Both the position numbers and the translations under genes were made by a program. From Symsagittifera roscoffensis (taxonomy: Eukaryota > Xenacoelomorpha > Acoela > Convolutidae), in contig NC_087064.1 of NCBI RefSeq assembly GCF_963678635.1, positions 60,939,548 to 61,003,547 on the forward strand: a stretch of 64,000 nucleotides of DNA. The letters run 5' to 3'. The notes under the pieces were generated by a model. That model was not told where the DNA came from and searched no databases. It saw nothing but the letters and a program-made list of their open reading frames with translations. This document shows positions 52,197-63,880 of this stretch, piece by piece (the first letter of the stretch is position 1; every line of letters begins with the position of its first letter).

Positions 52197-55100
52197 TTAC
52201 CTTCTACAATGGTGGAGCAGCATTGGTGATTCCGCAGAAAGAGAAGGGCCCAGACAGTCGCCTGATCCTTTTGATCCAAAGAGAGACTGCGCGGATGAGA
52301 TGTTGCGGACTGGCAGAGGCATCTCCCCTAGCCTATAATCACTCTTTTTACTCAATTCTGAGTCACAAGCGAAATCTTGACCAGGCATCTCCCCGCGGGT
52401 TTATCGCATGAGCTTGTTTCTGTCCTTTCGGCGGTACTGGACTCGCCGAAAGCCAACATCAACACTTCTTCTGTGGGGCGGTCCGCGAGGCCTTCTCTTC
52501 CCATCGCATTTAGTAGTGCGACAGTGAACATTGCCAGCCCCGGATCTTGCAGTTCAAAATAGCATCCAACAAACGCTAATGTATCTCGTCCAGAGCCGTT
52601 ACCAGACTCGCTGAGATGAACTCCATAAGAGAATTTTCGTCGCTCATCTTCTGGGTTGACTCTAGTCTCTGATTTCGGTTTCAAAAGTCAATGAACAATT
52701 GCTCGATCAGTCACGATCCAAAAGAAAAGTCGCAAATAATCTTGACAAGCAGTTCGAATTCGTCCTCGTTCACTTCCGATGATATTGCGGTGCCATACTC
52801 TTTTCTCTTCAGATTCAAACCTGCCATCAATCTTTCTGGTATTCCTTCATAGCTTGTTTGTCATGCCATGCCATTACGTGTCCTCTGGTCGAGTTCCTTG
52901 CTTTCAGCATATTTCCACATATCCATCACCAGGGTCACCCATGTGGACTGACTCAGGCACTGTGATACAGCTACACTCGACTACGTCGAATCATTTCTCC
53001 AACATCATCTTCGCCCACCGGATCCACATTGGCTGATGACCTCCATCTTCAGTCTAGTGTCCGACAAAGTTCTCTCATTCTTTCTTGATTTTCAAGCTGT
53101 CGATATCAGTCCCGCTAACAGCATTGGTAGCACTTGATTTCCTTTTTCTCCACCGCTATGCTTGGTATCATCCTTTTTTCCGCTATAGACAGGGCCGAAA
53201 ATTTCGCCAATGACATCATCACCGCGGCTGCATTCAACTTTACCACTTTAGAATTGGTCACCTTATCGCTGACTTTGATTTTGAGCTTCCTGGCTTTGGA
53301 TTTTCAGGGTTCTTTTAGCAGGTTGGTTTCGCACAATCGGGCTCTCCTCGGCGCTCTCTTCAGTGACCGACTCGTTCAGACCGTCAGACTCAGCGGGATT
53401 CGTCAATTTCCCAAAACTTCGCGCATGATGGGTTAATTCAGTCCAACTCTCATCACAGATTGAGTGCCATATCTCGGGATCACGTCCCAGGTGCTTTCCA
53501 TGAAAACTACTCGGGTCCACAGGCCTGCAGTCTTTCTCTCGAGTTCACTCTGATCTCGTTCCCACGCGTGCTTAGGAAGGCAATTCGCATCGATTCCTCA
53601 CTTCTCCGCGTTCGAGGAGATTTGCAGAGCAGCCTCGTTGTGCCTCTTATTTGATACGCTTCCATCAAGGACATTGATTTCACAGCGGACAGGCTAGCTG
53701 GAGGTCTCTTGATGGGTGACATGAATGACGATGGCGTCGTTAACGCTTATGTCTCATTCGCTCCCCCACCTTCTGTTTCATTGAAATCGTACTCCAAGTT
53801 ATCTCTCTCCAGGTTAACTAGGCCGACTTCACTCACTATGTCACTCTTGCCCTTCATAGGGTCGTCCTCTCCTTGTTTTTCCCTAATTGCATCTTTGTCT
53901 TTTCTGTTGTCATCTGGCTTGGATCCAGGCCAAGGGGGGACTTGGCGCATGTCACTTCCTGAGTCCAGCCGAGCCGGTACCGTCAGGTTTCCCGCTTTTT
54001 AGAACACCTTATGATTTATCAGATTTTCTACAGGTTCCTCACCATGCGGCGCCACTTCATCCAGCGTCAAATTGATACCTCTTTTTGATTCTTTCCTCAA
54101 TTCTAATATCGCCACCGTCTCCCGTCTGAGCCTCTTCGGCCTAGACTGGTAATCGACTTGAGAGTAAACGTCATTCGATTGGTTGGCGGAAAGCTCGGCT
54201 TTCCTCGACGGCACAGCTTTTATTTTCTTCGGGCTCCACACGTCAGGGAAGGTGAACTCGAAAGTGTGCAGGGCTGCAACGTTTCAGCTGATGAAGCGTG
54301 GCTCCATTCCCTCACTCCAGTTTCACATTCTCTCTTCCACATCCTGCGCGGCTCCAACCCTAGGGGAAAGGGCAGGACTGGTAACCACCAACAGCATCGT
54401 TCGGATTAGCGGATACTGAGGAAACCTGTCCGGCAGTGGGCTTGAACCTGCCAACCACGTTTCTTGAGCATACCACATGAGCATACGTCTTCGGACAAGC
54501 CGGGATTTTTACTGCATCCTTCGTTCCGCTGACCACTGACCGCAAATTCCAGAGCTTTTGATTGAACTGGACATTCGACATATCTTCACCGCCCATTCGA
54601 CATTTGAAGCCAATGTTGAAACCCATCAGCATCCAACCAGACTACGTTATCTTCCAAATAGTCTTTCATCGCTGGCCAGTCTCTTTAGTTCTTGTTGCTT
54701 TCCCAATTCAGCACTGCGCAGTCTACCGCCGATACCAGATTCACATACAAGACCCGAGTGCCTTCATGCCTTCACTTGCAGATCTGGAAACACGTGTGCT
54801 ACTGTCGGTCCGTAGGCCACTGTCACGAATTCTCTCAGTCCAAAAATCAAAACCAACTGATCGATCCTCATCATGAGGGCCAAATCAGCTCAGAGAGGCT
54901 TGCCCCCACATCTATTTTGCTTTTTTTTCTCGACAGAGATGAACCTGTCATCACCAGTTAAGCTTCTGTTCTGTTGGAGCAGATATTGATGGAGCAGGGT
55001 CCTCCAGTTTTTCATATTTCTGTAGGTGGCTGCCTCCAGCTGCACATCAAACTCCCACCTCGACCCCTGCAACTGCTCCTGATATCTCAACAGAACAAAC

Positions 55101-55738
55101 AGGTTACCTTATTGGCCATACGTCATCTATCTCAGAGTGATAAGGCCATCCAACCGGAGGTCGTTCAGTTCTTGGATAAAGAGGACTGCGCGTCCTTTCA
55201 AGAGGCTTTCATGTCCGAAGGTCACATACAATGCCAGTACGAAGCCAATAGAAAACTTACTAATGTCTGTCACATAGTTGGCTATCAAGTGTCATGAAGT
55301 CCTAGCTCCCACGCCCATCCCAGTGAGAATCGTGTCGGATCATTCGTATTCCGCCCTCGTTGCCAGCACGTCCGCCTGGAACCAATCCAGGGACATTGTA
55401 TCTATCTCTTGCATCAGTCGCAACATGGTTACTCATGCCTCTTCTCTTGCGTTCAGCTTCGCCTTTAGATATTGGTGAAAATCTTTTATCACCGCAGGTG
55501 CGTGCTCGAACGCATCCTGTCCCAGCGTGCAGAGTCGAGGAGACAAGTTTGGCCAGGGATTACCGTGAGGTTTTCTCCTCAAGGCCAGAGCCTCAAGGTC
55601 TTCTTCAGTGGATGTTGCGTTTCTTCGTGAGGTTTCTCCTGACCATAGTCTCCCCTTCTTCCTTACATAATCCGTCTGTCTGAACCACAAATTATTCGCC
55701 AATTGTTGCTCATCATTTACTCCCGGTCTCATTTTCAA
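52197..55738 (-). pseudogene. G3 3' coding remnants, function unknown
   Basis: Many short minus-strand frames follow one another at 55433-55738, 54890-55090, 54360-54632, 53999-54241, 53747-53950, 53507-53722, 53263-53520 and 52197-52684. They share balanced, hydrophilic composition that differs from the AT-rich flank and suggest one broken long ORF. Recognisable stretches include RRETVAILELRKESKRGINL (~54.1 kb) and DPGLAMFTVALLNAMGREGL (~52.5 kb). No domain is recognised. Position after the pol tail would fit a third ORF or a displaced gag. Plus-strand frames over the same DNA are shadows. Confidence 0.45.
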
Positions 55739-56167
55739 TAATCGGTCAAGTTGGACGGTTCCAACCCCAGAACTTCATATATCAGTCGTGCTGTGGTCTT
55801 TGAATCCCTGGTTTGCATTCGATATGTCTGACCATAGCGCAGGTTTGGTGCCGGTATCACTACGTCAAATCGTCCTTCCGACAGCAAGATAACCATCCTG
55901 CACAGAAATCAAAGGCTCGAGCAATGAGGCGTAGCCAGAGTACGATATGAAAAAAAACACTCAACTGAGCCATTCGAGCACTCGCTAATTTGTCAACTCT
56001 GGCTCATGCATTTGTTCCACTTTAAGTTCGAACTCCATTCATGGTTCTGATCGATCGCCGATCAAATCTGTCTCTCTATGGCTGACCAGTTCGATGTCCA
56101 TTGACACCATTATATCACCAAGCCTCACTGGTGAGTTCGTTATATTGCCTCACTAGTAACAATCTGC

Positions 56168-56789
56168 TTACGACAAAATCCTCACCATACGGGTTTTTGT
56201 TCTTCTTGTCTTTCCCCTCTTACTCTGTTGTGTTTCCATGGTCAAGGGAAAGTCAAGTTCTACTTCATTGTCAACTTCGCTCTGCTCTTGGTCGTTCCAG
56301 TCCTCCTCGAAATAAGTTAAAGTTACGTCATCGACTTCTACTCGCTCAGTTAATTCTAGATCCAATGGCAAATCTTGGTCATTCACCAGCTCATTTCCGT
56401 CGTTCTTGTCGCGTGTGCCCCTCTCGTTCACTTCACAAGTTGGGTCGTCTATGAAGTAGTCATCCTAATTCATGTCAGCCGGGATGCACCAGTCTTCTGA
56501 TGAGGCATTGTTTGGTTTCACTTTCTCCTAATGAGCAGCGCGTCCTGTGCTCAATCGATAAAAGCGACCACTTTCGTTCACTTCAGTTATAATTCCCTTT
56601 GGGGGAACCACCTGTTGAAAAACCCAAACATAGTCTCCAAAGCAATCTAGTCGGACGCTTCGACACTGCTATCAACTCAAGTTCGTCTGCGGCGTGATCG
56701 ACTACAGTGCCTTCCTCGTCGGAGTTATAACTCTCTCTATCTGGGTCTTGATGTATCTCTCTATCCAACTCGAGCTGTTTCCATTCCAC
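56168..56789 (-). pseudogene. G3 integrase C-terminal part and acidic pol tail
   Basis: Across shifts the minus strand reads CLGFSTGGSPKGNYN, and in another frame VWVFQQVVPPKGIITEV then GRFYRLSTGRAAH. This fits the SH3-like C-terminal domain of gypsy-type integrases (a viewing of K-W-x-G-P-F type context is lost). After it comes an acidic tail (LDLELTERVEVDDVTLTYFE). The integrase zinc domain and D,D,E core are not seen; the preceding recognised segment ends only ~50 bp upstream, so the core has been deleted. Confidence 0.5.
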
Positions 56790-56839
56790 TAGTTAGTAAT
56801 GAATTGCTTTTTCTGACAGGTCCAAAGCCGTTTTAGACA

Positions 56840-57534
56840 CTATCCAAAAAATTTGAGACTCGAGGTGATGGAGTCTGCACAGTCGCCTTCGGACTTACTC
56901 ATCATGTTTCTCAATTCCCCGGAATAAAATCTGTTCCCCGGACAATGTTTCATCTCCAAATGAAGAGCCTGAGCATCAATGACCTTCTTTGCAGCAACGA
57001 ACTGAACCCACCTTGCCATACTGAATTTCAGTTCGAGGCTGACTCCATGAGTGGGCTGAGTGCTGGTCAGTTGCTGATGTTCAACATATGATGTTCTCAA
57101 CAGGACATCCTTCGGTATCGAGTTCACTAGCTGGTATACTATTGTTTGGCAATCCGGTTCAACATCCCAACTCCGGATGGCTACCGGTCTTGTCTCTGTT
57201 TTCTCCGTGATGGCCAGTCTCCGCATGGTTTTACGGGTATCAAGTAGATTGCCACGCTCACCAAAATGATCAGCAGCGCTATGCTATTGATGTCTAGCCT
57301 GGTAAGCACTAGTTGTACCAGGTTAGAGCGCACTAGCAATTCCAATGGAATCGGGTCACCCTTTGCCAACACCTTCATCTCAGCAGCTCTTTCAGTGGGA
57401 TGTTCGGGGTGTACTGGTATGGGATGCCCTGATTTGTCAAGCCATCTGGTGAGTGGCAGCTTGTCATTGATGTCTTCGTCCAAAAAGGAAAAAACATCCG
57501 TAATGTCCACTTGGTTGGCTTGCTTCTCTTCCAA
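56840..57534 (-). pseudogene. G3 pol segment after RNase H
   Basis: Two overlapping frames. The first (57181-57534) starts EEKQANQVDITDVFSFLDED and has LPLTRWLDKSGHPIPVHPEH, then LELLVRSNLVQLVLTRLDIN. The second (56840-57226) carries LAITEKTETRPVAIRSWDVE and CQTIVYQLVNSIPKDVLLRT. This is the linker that follows RNase H in a widespread gypsy subfamily. A hydrophobic stretch near its middle (ALLIILVSVAIYLIPV) appears just after the in-frame similarity ends and is most simply explained by a frameshift, not by a membrane protein. Confidence 0.55.
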
Positions 57535-57539
57535 TTGCT

Positions 57540-57810
57540 CTTAAATCTCCGTCTTTTTACCGGCATTATGGTGTTTGTCACGAGTTTGGTGCTCTTTAAT
57601 CAAGTGAGACCCCACCAGGCGTAATATCAGCGACCGATATCGCTTTGATCCATCGGTCAAGTTTTCAGCCAAGCGAGAGCTCGATTGTGTGTGCGCAATT
57701 TAAAGAGAGCACTCCATAAGTAAGTTCTATACTTTTCCAAAAGAAAAACAATTTCTGAGAGTATCTCCGTCTTCCGTGCGCTGTATTTCATCCCGGTGTC
57801 GCTGAAAACT
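57540..57810 (-). pseudogene. G3 RNase H remnant
   Basis: With two stops, the minus strand reads EILSEIVFLLEKYRTYLWSA, LFKLRTHNRALAWLKT and PMDQSDIGR. These correspond to the RNase H block in which a D-(N/H)-x-A-L motif is expected; here the Asp is His (THNRAL). The end of the RT frame upstream already drifts out of frame (YLGHTPSGTRMEWEDC). Confidence 0.65.
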
Positions 57811-58605
57811 TTACTCCCACAAGCTATGGGTCGGATAACAGTCCTCCCATTCCATTCTTGTTCCTGATGGAGTATGCCCGAGATAGCGACCTCTTATGCT
57901 TCCGTGTCCAGCGCGAACATTCTTTTCTCGGCCGGCATGCCGAGGACAAAGTTCGCGTTTGATGTTCTCAAGGAGGACTTGAGCCTCATCGGTCCAGCTG
58001 AATTCCCTGCCCTTATTCCGCATTAATTGCTGCATAGGTTGTATCTTGTCGGCATACGTTTTGATGAATTCTACAAAGTCATTAGCCAAGCCGAGAAAGC
58101 TCATCAATTGTGTATCGGTGTTCGGTGCTTTACATGTCAGCACTGCTTCATGGTCTGGCCTGACTCCGTAATTATCTACAAGCCGACCTAGATACTTTAT
58201 TGAGTCCCTCAGGGTCTCGCATTTGATCGGCTTCCATTTCAAGCCCGCGTGTTTCAAGCAAGTAAAGACTTCGTCTAGCCTCTCTAAGTGATCTTCTAGG
58301 GTTGGTGTTGCAATCACGCCGTCAGCAACGTAGCATGTTATGAGGTTTCCACACTTCTTTGTTACATTCATGAGTGCCTGGGCCATCAATCGTTGAAACG
58401 TTGCTGTCGCGTTGCATAATCCAAGTGGCATTCTTTTCCAACGGAACAGTCCCAGTTCACAGGCAAAGTCTGTTTTTTCTCGGTCCTGTTTCCAAAACGC
58501 AGAGTCTAAATCCAATGTCGTGAAGAATTTTGCGTCTCCCAACTTCGTGAGAACTTCATTGATGCGAAAATTTGGGTATATTTTTTTTATCGTTACTGCG
58601 ATCAA
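57811..58605 (-). pseudogene. G3 reverse transcriptase, catalytically dead
   Basis: A 264-codon frame. LTKLGDAKFFTTLDLDSAFW is followed by a short internal deletion before KQDREKTDFACELGLFRWKR. LCNATATFQRLMAQAL follows, and then the catalytic block CYVADGVIATPTLEDHLERL, where YVDD has become YVAD. Next are thumb and connection segments (SIKYLGRLVDNYGVRPDHEA, TDTQLMSFLGLANDFVEFIK). This is Ty3/gypsy RT, 297-like in layout. The missing aspartate and the deletion rule out activity. The plus-strand frame (58412-58609) is a shadow. Confidence 0.85.
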
Positions 58606-58739
58606 ATAGCGGAAATTGCAACAAAATCTCGTTTATCCACATTTCTTCTTAGCCATGGCCACTTCACATCCAGTGGGACTTTGATTGCCAATCATGTTTT
58701 TCCCTACCTCTGTCTTGTGTGGCTCTGTCTTGTGTGGGG

Positions 58740-59018
58740 TCATTCTCCTAGCTCCTTCCCTGTGAGTAACCAAGCCCCCTCTATCTCTATCTCACGTTCC
58801 ACAAAATTGCAACAATTTATGTCGGCTTTGTGTTTCGAAAAAGCTTCTGCCTTCCAAGTCAAGACTTCCCTAAGGGAGTCCAGTTCCTTATCCGATATTT
58901 TGCCTTTCAGGTGCTCTACCTCAAGTAGGACTGTTTTATTTTCTTGTAATTCTGTGTCTGTCAGTCTCTCAGGGAAGTTAAAACAACTAGACAGCCCATC
59001 GTCTGTCTCCAATTTCAC
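58740..59018 (-). pseudogene. G3 segment between protease and RT
   Basis: A 92-codon frame with KGKISDKELDSLREVLTWKA and EAFSKHKADINCCNFVEREI, the conserved lead-in to the RT fingers in gypsy-type polyproteins. It breaks off before the fingers themselves, where about 130 bp is unreadable. Confidence 0.65.
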
Positions 59019-59089
59019 AGAAAACTTTTTTGAAAGACTTCAATTCGCTTTTTCTCTTAATTATATTTACTTTGTTGGCATGTAATGGA

Positions 59090-59830
59090 CACTCAGTCAC
59101 TTTAAACCTTTTCAAGTTCTCCATACTCTAAAATTTTGTGCTCAGAGGCAACGCATAGCCAAGCATCTTTCCACGTTATATCGTCGCTGATGTTGCCTGT
59201 GTGTTCAACAACACACTCACACATAGTCTGTTCTGAGTGAGTGAGATGCTTCTTCCTTGAATAGCTGAGCTCTTACTGTTTGTGCTGAGGACCTAATTGT
59301 CTGTGGCTACTAAAATCTTTTAGTTTACTCATTCTAAGCGTTGCCACTCTAGCTTGATTCGGTTTCAGACTAATTTTTCGACCTATGAAAGTTGGCAACT
59401 TTGCTGATTTATCAAGATCTCATGAACAGGTTTCTTTTCATACTTTATTTCTTGGACCTTCAATCGTATCAACCCGTCGTTGAAGTTGATTGTGACGTCA
59501 AAGTTTTGCGCTAAAATAACTTGATGTTTAATAATGAAAAAATTTGCTGTTGAAAAAATTGATGGTCGGCCTTTTTGGTTGTCATTTCAAATTTGTCGGC
59601 TTTAAGTGCCAGAGCACGAACATTACTATTGATATAAGTTTTTCAGGACATTTTCATTTGGTATGTTCTTTTGCCGTTTTATCAAAAAAAATTTTAACTG
59701 AGCTTTGCATGAAGTTTTATTAACTTCTTTTTCAAAAGTGATATTGATTGGATTGGAAAAAAAATTCAGAAACAAAAGGTTTCTGCTTCTCACACATTTC
59801 GACTCTCACAAATTTTACAGTGAATTTATT
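59090..59830 (-). other. G3 linker, unreadable
   Basis: The protease-to-RT interval keeps minus-strand composition only in patches and is more AT-rich than the rest of G3. No frame over 60 codons on the coding strand. Confidence 0.35.
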
Positions 59831-60388
59831 TTAGAAGTCGCGTCCTATGGTGGTTTTTTTTACTCTTCCATGTTTTCGACAACCAGAAAGCTCATCCAGA
59901 GATGCCTTCCTCCCAATTGCAGCGAGTTGATAAAAAATTGCGGCCACATAAATTGAACCTTGTTTGGCCGCGGCTAGCCTGATATTAATCGGTATCAGGT
60001 CCAACCTATAGAAGCCCATATCCGTTCAGGTGCTAATAAGCACGACACTGACCACCGCGCCGGTGTCAAGCAGTCCTTTTACGAAACGTTGCCTGCCGTG
60101 TACGTCCAGCATGTGTGCTGTCAGATCAGCTTCGCAGCCAATGTGGAGTGCATCCTGCTCAAGCATGGCATTTTGTCCAATTCGTTGTACTTTGAGCTCC
60201 TCTTGTCCGATGTAGATCCAGCCTACTCGATCACTTACGTTCATCACGTGAGCCCTCGTGTAGATGTTTATTCCATCCACAGTCATCAAAATTGGGTAGG
60301 GGCCATTGACTTCCATATAATGTCCGCGTACTCTCATCAACCTCGGCCCACCTGTTGTAAGTAACGCTCCCACGGCTCTGTAGTCCAA
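59831..60388 (-). pseudogene. G3 aspartic protease region
   Basis: The first frame (60026-60388) contains MRVRGHYMEVNGPYPILMTV and ALHIGCEADLTAHMLDVHGR. It ends with KGLLDTGAVVSVV, an intact retropepsin active-site motif (LLDTGA). A shifted frame (59831-60019) continues as DLIPINIRLAAAKQGSIYVA, the expected next strand and loop, and ends near GRDF, similar to the second catalytic-fold block (LGRDF). The frameshift lies just after the active site. Confident as to family, non-functional as a polyprotein. Confidence 0.7.
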
Positions 60389-60442
60389 CTTAGGTTCTCC
60401 CGCAAGTAGTCTGCGTAGATATTCAGGTGAAACAGGTTAATT

Positions 60443-60840
60443 TCAGACCCTCAACCGATCAACGCTCAAGTTTGTTTTCACCTGATGACCTTGAACTGGT
60501 ATGAATGACATTACCTTGCTTCCCTCTATCGTCATTGCGAAGGTCTTGCCCAAAATGAAATTCAACTTCAAACTTCGGCTCAACGGTTTCTCGTTTTCTT
60601 CCACTTTCGCGGTCTTCTCCAATGTATCCAGTTTCTCGCGCAACTCCGTATTTTCCAGTTCGGACATCACCCATTGTTCCATTTCTTTTGTAGTTAACAC
60701 TTGTTGAGCCTTCTGTAATGCGGTCCGAGCTGCTAGGCCTCAATCCACCTTAGGCGTATTAGCTGGAAAGGCCTCCGAATTTGAGGCAATCGCCTCATCT
60801 GGCAAGATCTTTACCTTCATGGTTGCGAAGGTGCCTTGTG
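60443..60840 (-). pseudogene. G3 gag-side segment
   Basis: The minus strand encodes EQWVMSELENTELREKLDTL, predicted coiled coil, and SLKLNFILGKTFAMTIEGSK, then FIPVQGHQVKTNL. An in-frame stop lies near 60745. It precedes the protease, as the end of gag or the start of pol would. It ends near 60840, where LINE sequence begins. Confidence 0.5.
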
Positions 60841-60877
60841 ACACTTCTTTCTTTCGTGATTCAGCTTCTTTCTTTCA

Positions 60878-61215
60878 TTAGCCCATGTTGGTCGGGTTGG
60901 GCTCGTACGTCTCCAAGCTAAGGAATTTCGCAACTTCCACCGGCCTAAGCCACAGGTCTGCGGGAGTGAGTGGGGAAGGATTCATGGGGCAGTAAAAAAT
61001 GTGGAAACTTTTGTGGGGTGCTAGGTGACAGTCCGGGCATAGAGGGGAAACTATATTGTCTAGTCGGAAGAGGCATAGGTTTAAAAGCCGACTGTAACCA
61101 GACCGGAGTTGGGAGAGTTTAGAGCGGCTAGTTCTGGAGAGAGATTTTTCTGTGGGGTCGACCTTAGGGGGCGGTACACAAATTACTTTAGAGGGAAGGA
61201 TTTCTGCGAGGAACT
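60878..61215 (-). pseudogene. LINE ORF2 C-terminal cysteine-rich region
   Basis: An open minus-strand segment without its own start. It contains SRTSRSKLSQLRSGYSRLLN, then LCPDCHLAPHKSFHIFYCP and LTPADLWLRPVEVAKFLSLE. The C-x2-C ... H ... C arrangement and the L-x-Q-L-R-S-G-x-(S/C)-x-x-L-N lead-in are typical of the ORF2 C-terminus of Jockey-type LINEs. It ends at TAA 60878-60880. Confidence 0.75.
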
Positions 61216-61346
61216 TGGTTACTAGATTTGAGTGGTTCTGTTATTAAATGAACTTGTGCTGGTTAAAAACGAAGTTGGAAACTTCTTCTGGGTTGTTAAG
61301 ATTGAGTGGAGGGTTAAGGTTGGTTAAAACGCAGTCAATATCTTCT

Positions 61347-62466
61347 TTAAAAGAGCTTAAAATTGATTGTCGAACTTGACGTGGTTGTGTGGGATGTGAG
61401 TGGTAGAAATAAGTTGGTTGATGGGAGCGGTATGACGAGATAAAAAAATTGAGAGGTTAAAAGAGTGCGATGATTTGGAACATTGAAGATCTCAAGCTCG
61501 CTGTGCAGGTGGGCAGTGGAACTCATGAGGGCTTGATTTTGGATAATCTGCCGGTGGTTAATGGAAATTTTGCTGGAGGCATGTGACCAGGCACGAGAGG
61601 CATAATCTAAAATGGGGCGTGCTAAGGATATGTAAGTCAAGAGGAGGGTTTCTTTTGTCTCTCCCCAAAAGGATCCTGCCAACACCTTCGGGACACCTAT
61701 CCTGCGGCGGGCTTTGTCGTCGGATCTTTTACAGTGTGCAGCTAAGCATAAGGTTGGGTCAAAAGTAACCAATGAAATTATTGGGTTTTTGTTAAAAAGT
61801 ACACTGGTTTTTTGTTAAAATCTTTTTTGTATCGAGAAAAAAGGGTAACTGATTCTTAAAAGGACGCAAAAGATAACTTCCTGGAAGTGAAAAAAGTAAA
61901 AAGATGATGAAGGTAATTGTTCAACGATCGAGATGCTGCCCCTACATCAGGGTTTGGGAAAAGGGATGAAAATTGGCAGCGTAAGATGTGAGACGAACAT
62001 TAAAGGGGGCGTGGGAGCGTCATGGACGTAAAAATTAAAAAGAGTGGGCGTAAGATCAGAGCCCTGGGGGACTCCACAATGAACTATTTTGCGAGGGGAT
62101 TCTTGGTTGCTAAAAAGTGTGGTAGCTTGTCGGCCGTTCAAGTAGTTACTCAGCCAACGGAAAATAACTCTCGGGAGCGGTGTGTCATGAATTAGATCAC
62201 GAGAGTACGATGACGCACCGTGTCAAAAGCCTTCGAGAGGTCAAGCGTTGCGAGAACAGTGCGGGACGGGGGGCGATTTTGATTAAAACCGTCTGTGACA
62301 AAAAAAGTCCAAAATGTGGAAAGCGCAGTAGTGGTAGAGTTGTAAGGACGTAAACCATGTTGAGGTGTGGCGGTAATAGATACTTTGTTAAAAAAGGATG
62401 AATAAGCCTTTCTAAAACTTTAACAGCGGGGCAGAGTAAAGAGATGGGCCTATAAGAAGTGGACAA
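61347..62466 (-). pseudogene. LINE reverse transcriptase
   Basis: Three frames. 62197-62466 has STSYRPISLLCPAVKVLERL (RT block 1-2). 61947-62141 has NGRQATTLFSNQESPRKIVH and GVPQGSDLTPTLFNFYVHD (the G-V-P-Q-G-S motif). 61347-61772 has LLTYISLARPILDYASRAWS and QIIQNQALMSSTAHL (thumb and connection). The F/YADD catalytic block falls in an unreadable part between 61773 and 61960. It is a relic. Confidence 0.8.
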
Positions 62467-63219
62467 TTTATGTTGAAAGTTGCAAAGGCCATCCGGACCA
62501 AGTTCTCGCGAGGGTTTGCTGTCCGCTATGGCTTGTTTAGTTTGTAGGGGGGAGAAAGTGGGGTTATCTAACAGAGTGAGCTTGGCTATTTCCGGAGTAG
62601 CTTATCTGACCCATTAATCCTGGTATTTGTGAATTGTTTATTAGAAGCCATATCTATGTCTGTGTCTGAAGAGATTGTTTTTGATTCGATATGAAAAGGG
62701 TGCCTTCCTACCACAGGCCTGGATTCGTTTAGGGAGCGTACCAATTTCCAGAACTTTCTGGCGCCAGTGCGCTAATCACAGATCTGGAGGAATTTACGTC
62801 ATTTGTTTCGCTTGTCTTTCGCTGTCTGATTGAGAAGCTGGGAATTCAATTGGGAAGGAGTGAAACAAAAATGCTGTGTAGGTTCCAAGGGCTGATTGTT
62901 GTGGCGACCGAGATATGAAGGCTGACACTGGAGAAAGAGTCGGGGTGTTATGGTGGTTGCGCTCGGCGGGGATATGGTGGCGTGCTGCCCTCAGAATTTC
63001 TCCCCGGCCGTAACTGAAAAAACTAACCTCGGGGCAATGCAACCCGACTCATTCTCCTCGGTAAATTGCCTCCAATCAGCCCTGAGGAAGTTAAGGAAAG
63101 TCTTTTTTGGAGAAAAGTGTATGCTGTTTTCAAGAGGTAATTCGAAAATTATGGGGAGTTGGTCGGAGCCTAGAGATTTAATTGGGGTTAGGAGGAAGAA
63201 AATATTAGGCTCTGGGATG

Positions 63220-63880
63220 CTAGGGAGATGTCAGGTGAGGAGAAATGTGCATCAGAGGATAAAGAATTAAAAGGTACTCTAGTTTGGGTATCATTATTCC
63301 GGGGGCGTAAGTGGTTTTAGTAATTTCATTTGAGAGTAATTGAACACGTTGATCTTCTTTTAAATTTGAATTGCAGAGAGGAGAGTGGGAGTTTGCATCC
63401 CCGAGTACAAGAGCGTCGCCTGGAATCAGGAGATCAGTACGGGACGCAGTATAACTGGGTGGACAAGTAGATCTAGGGGATATACAAAAATGACAAATAC
63501 GAAGTTTCGACGTACCGGCTACAATTGATATACACATAGCCTCTTGTGTTCTGTCGTTATTGAAAGTTACTTCTTCGTATTGTATGGATTCAGGTATTGC
63601 AATGAGGAGGCCTCCACCGCTTTTGGGCCAGTCTTTTCGAATGATAGTGAATAAGGGACCTAGTGAGGGGTTACGGCTTTGTTTCTTGAGCTTGATTTCT
63701 TGGAATAGGGCTATGTGTATTTTCATTTCTGGGCTACGAATGCTGCAATTTCAGGAGCTTTCCCAAATTTTCCCTTACAATTAAACTGGAAGATTCTATG
63801 GATACTGTTTGATCGTTGATTTGGGAATTGGTTGCAGAAGGGGCTGTGGGCAAGGATTGGTTTGTTGGAACCGTTACTTG
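63220..63880 (-). pseudogene. LINE apurinic/apyrimidinic-like endonuclease
   Basis: The frame at 63723-63974 contains IHRIFQFNCKGKFGKAPEIA, the start of the domain. A one-base overlap shifts into 63220-63726 with IALFQEIKLKKQSRNPSLGP (the catalytic Q-E block), KDWPKSGGGLLIAIPESIQY and LVLGDANSHSPL (G-D-x-N). The key residues E and D/N are present, though two frames are used. Downstream the S-D-H block is unreadable. Confidence 0.75.

Larger units (their letters stand above)
52120..60840 (-). mobile_element. Second Ty3/gypsy-type element (G3), GC-richer, decayed
   Basis: From about 52.12 kb the sequence is clearly GC-richer and codes, in fragments, on the minus strand. In element order: gag-side segment (60443-60840), protease (59831-60388), pre-RT (58740-59018), RT (57811-58605), RNase H (~57540-57810), a long pol tail with an integrase C-terminus (56168-57534), then unassigned frames (52197-55740). 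Every domain has shifts, stops or key-residue loss. No LTR was identified at either end. It is unrelated in detail to G1/G2. A LINE borders its gag side. Confidence 0.75.
60878..63880 (-). mobile_element. Jockey-like LINE, ORF2 relic
   Basis: On the minus strand an endonuclease, a reverse transcriptase and a cysteine-rich C-terminal region appear in LINE order. The stop is at 60878-60880, followed by a repetitive GAAAGAAAG tail (60842-60877). Frameshifts interrupt all three parts. The tail abuts the gag side of G3, so the LINE most likely inserted into G3. The element's ORF1 and 5' end are beyond or near the end of the window. Confidence 0.8.

Noticed and set aside
52779-55683. Plus-strand frames over the G3 3' region
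   Set aside because: They overlap minus-strand frames with better composition and match nothing; treated as shadows.
57181-57534. Envelope-like membrane segment (ALLIILVSVAIYLIPV)
   Set aside because: It starts just where in-frame similarity to the pol linker ends, so a frameshift explains it better than a membrane protein.
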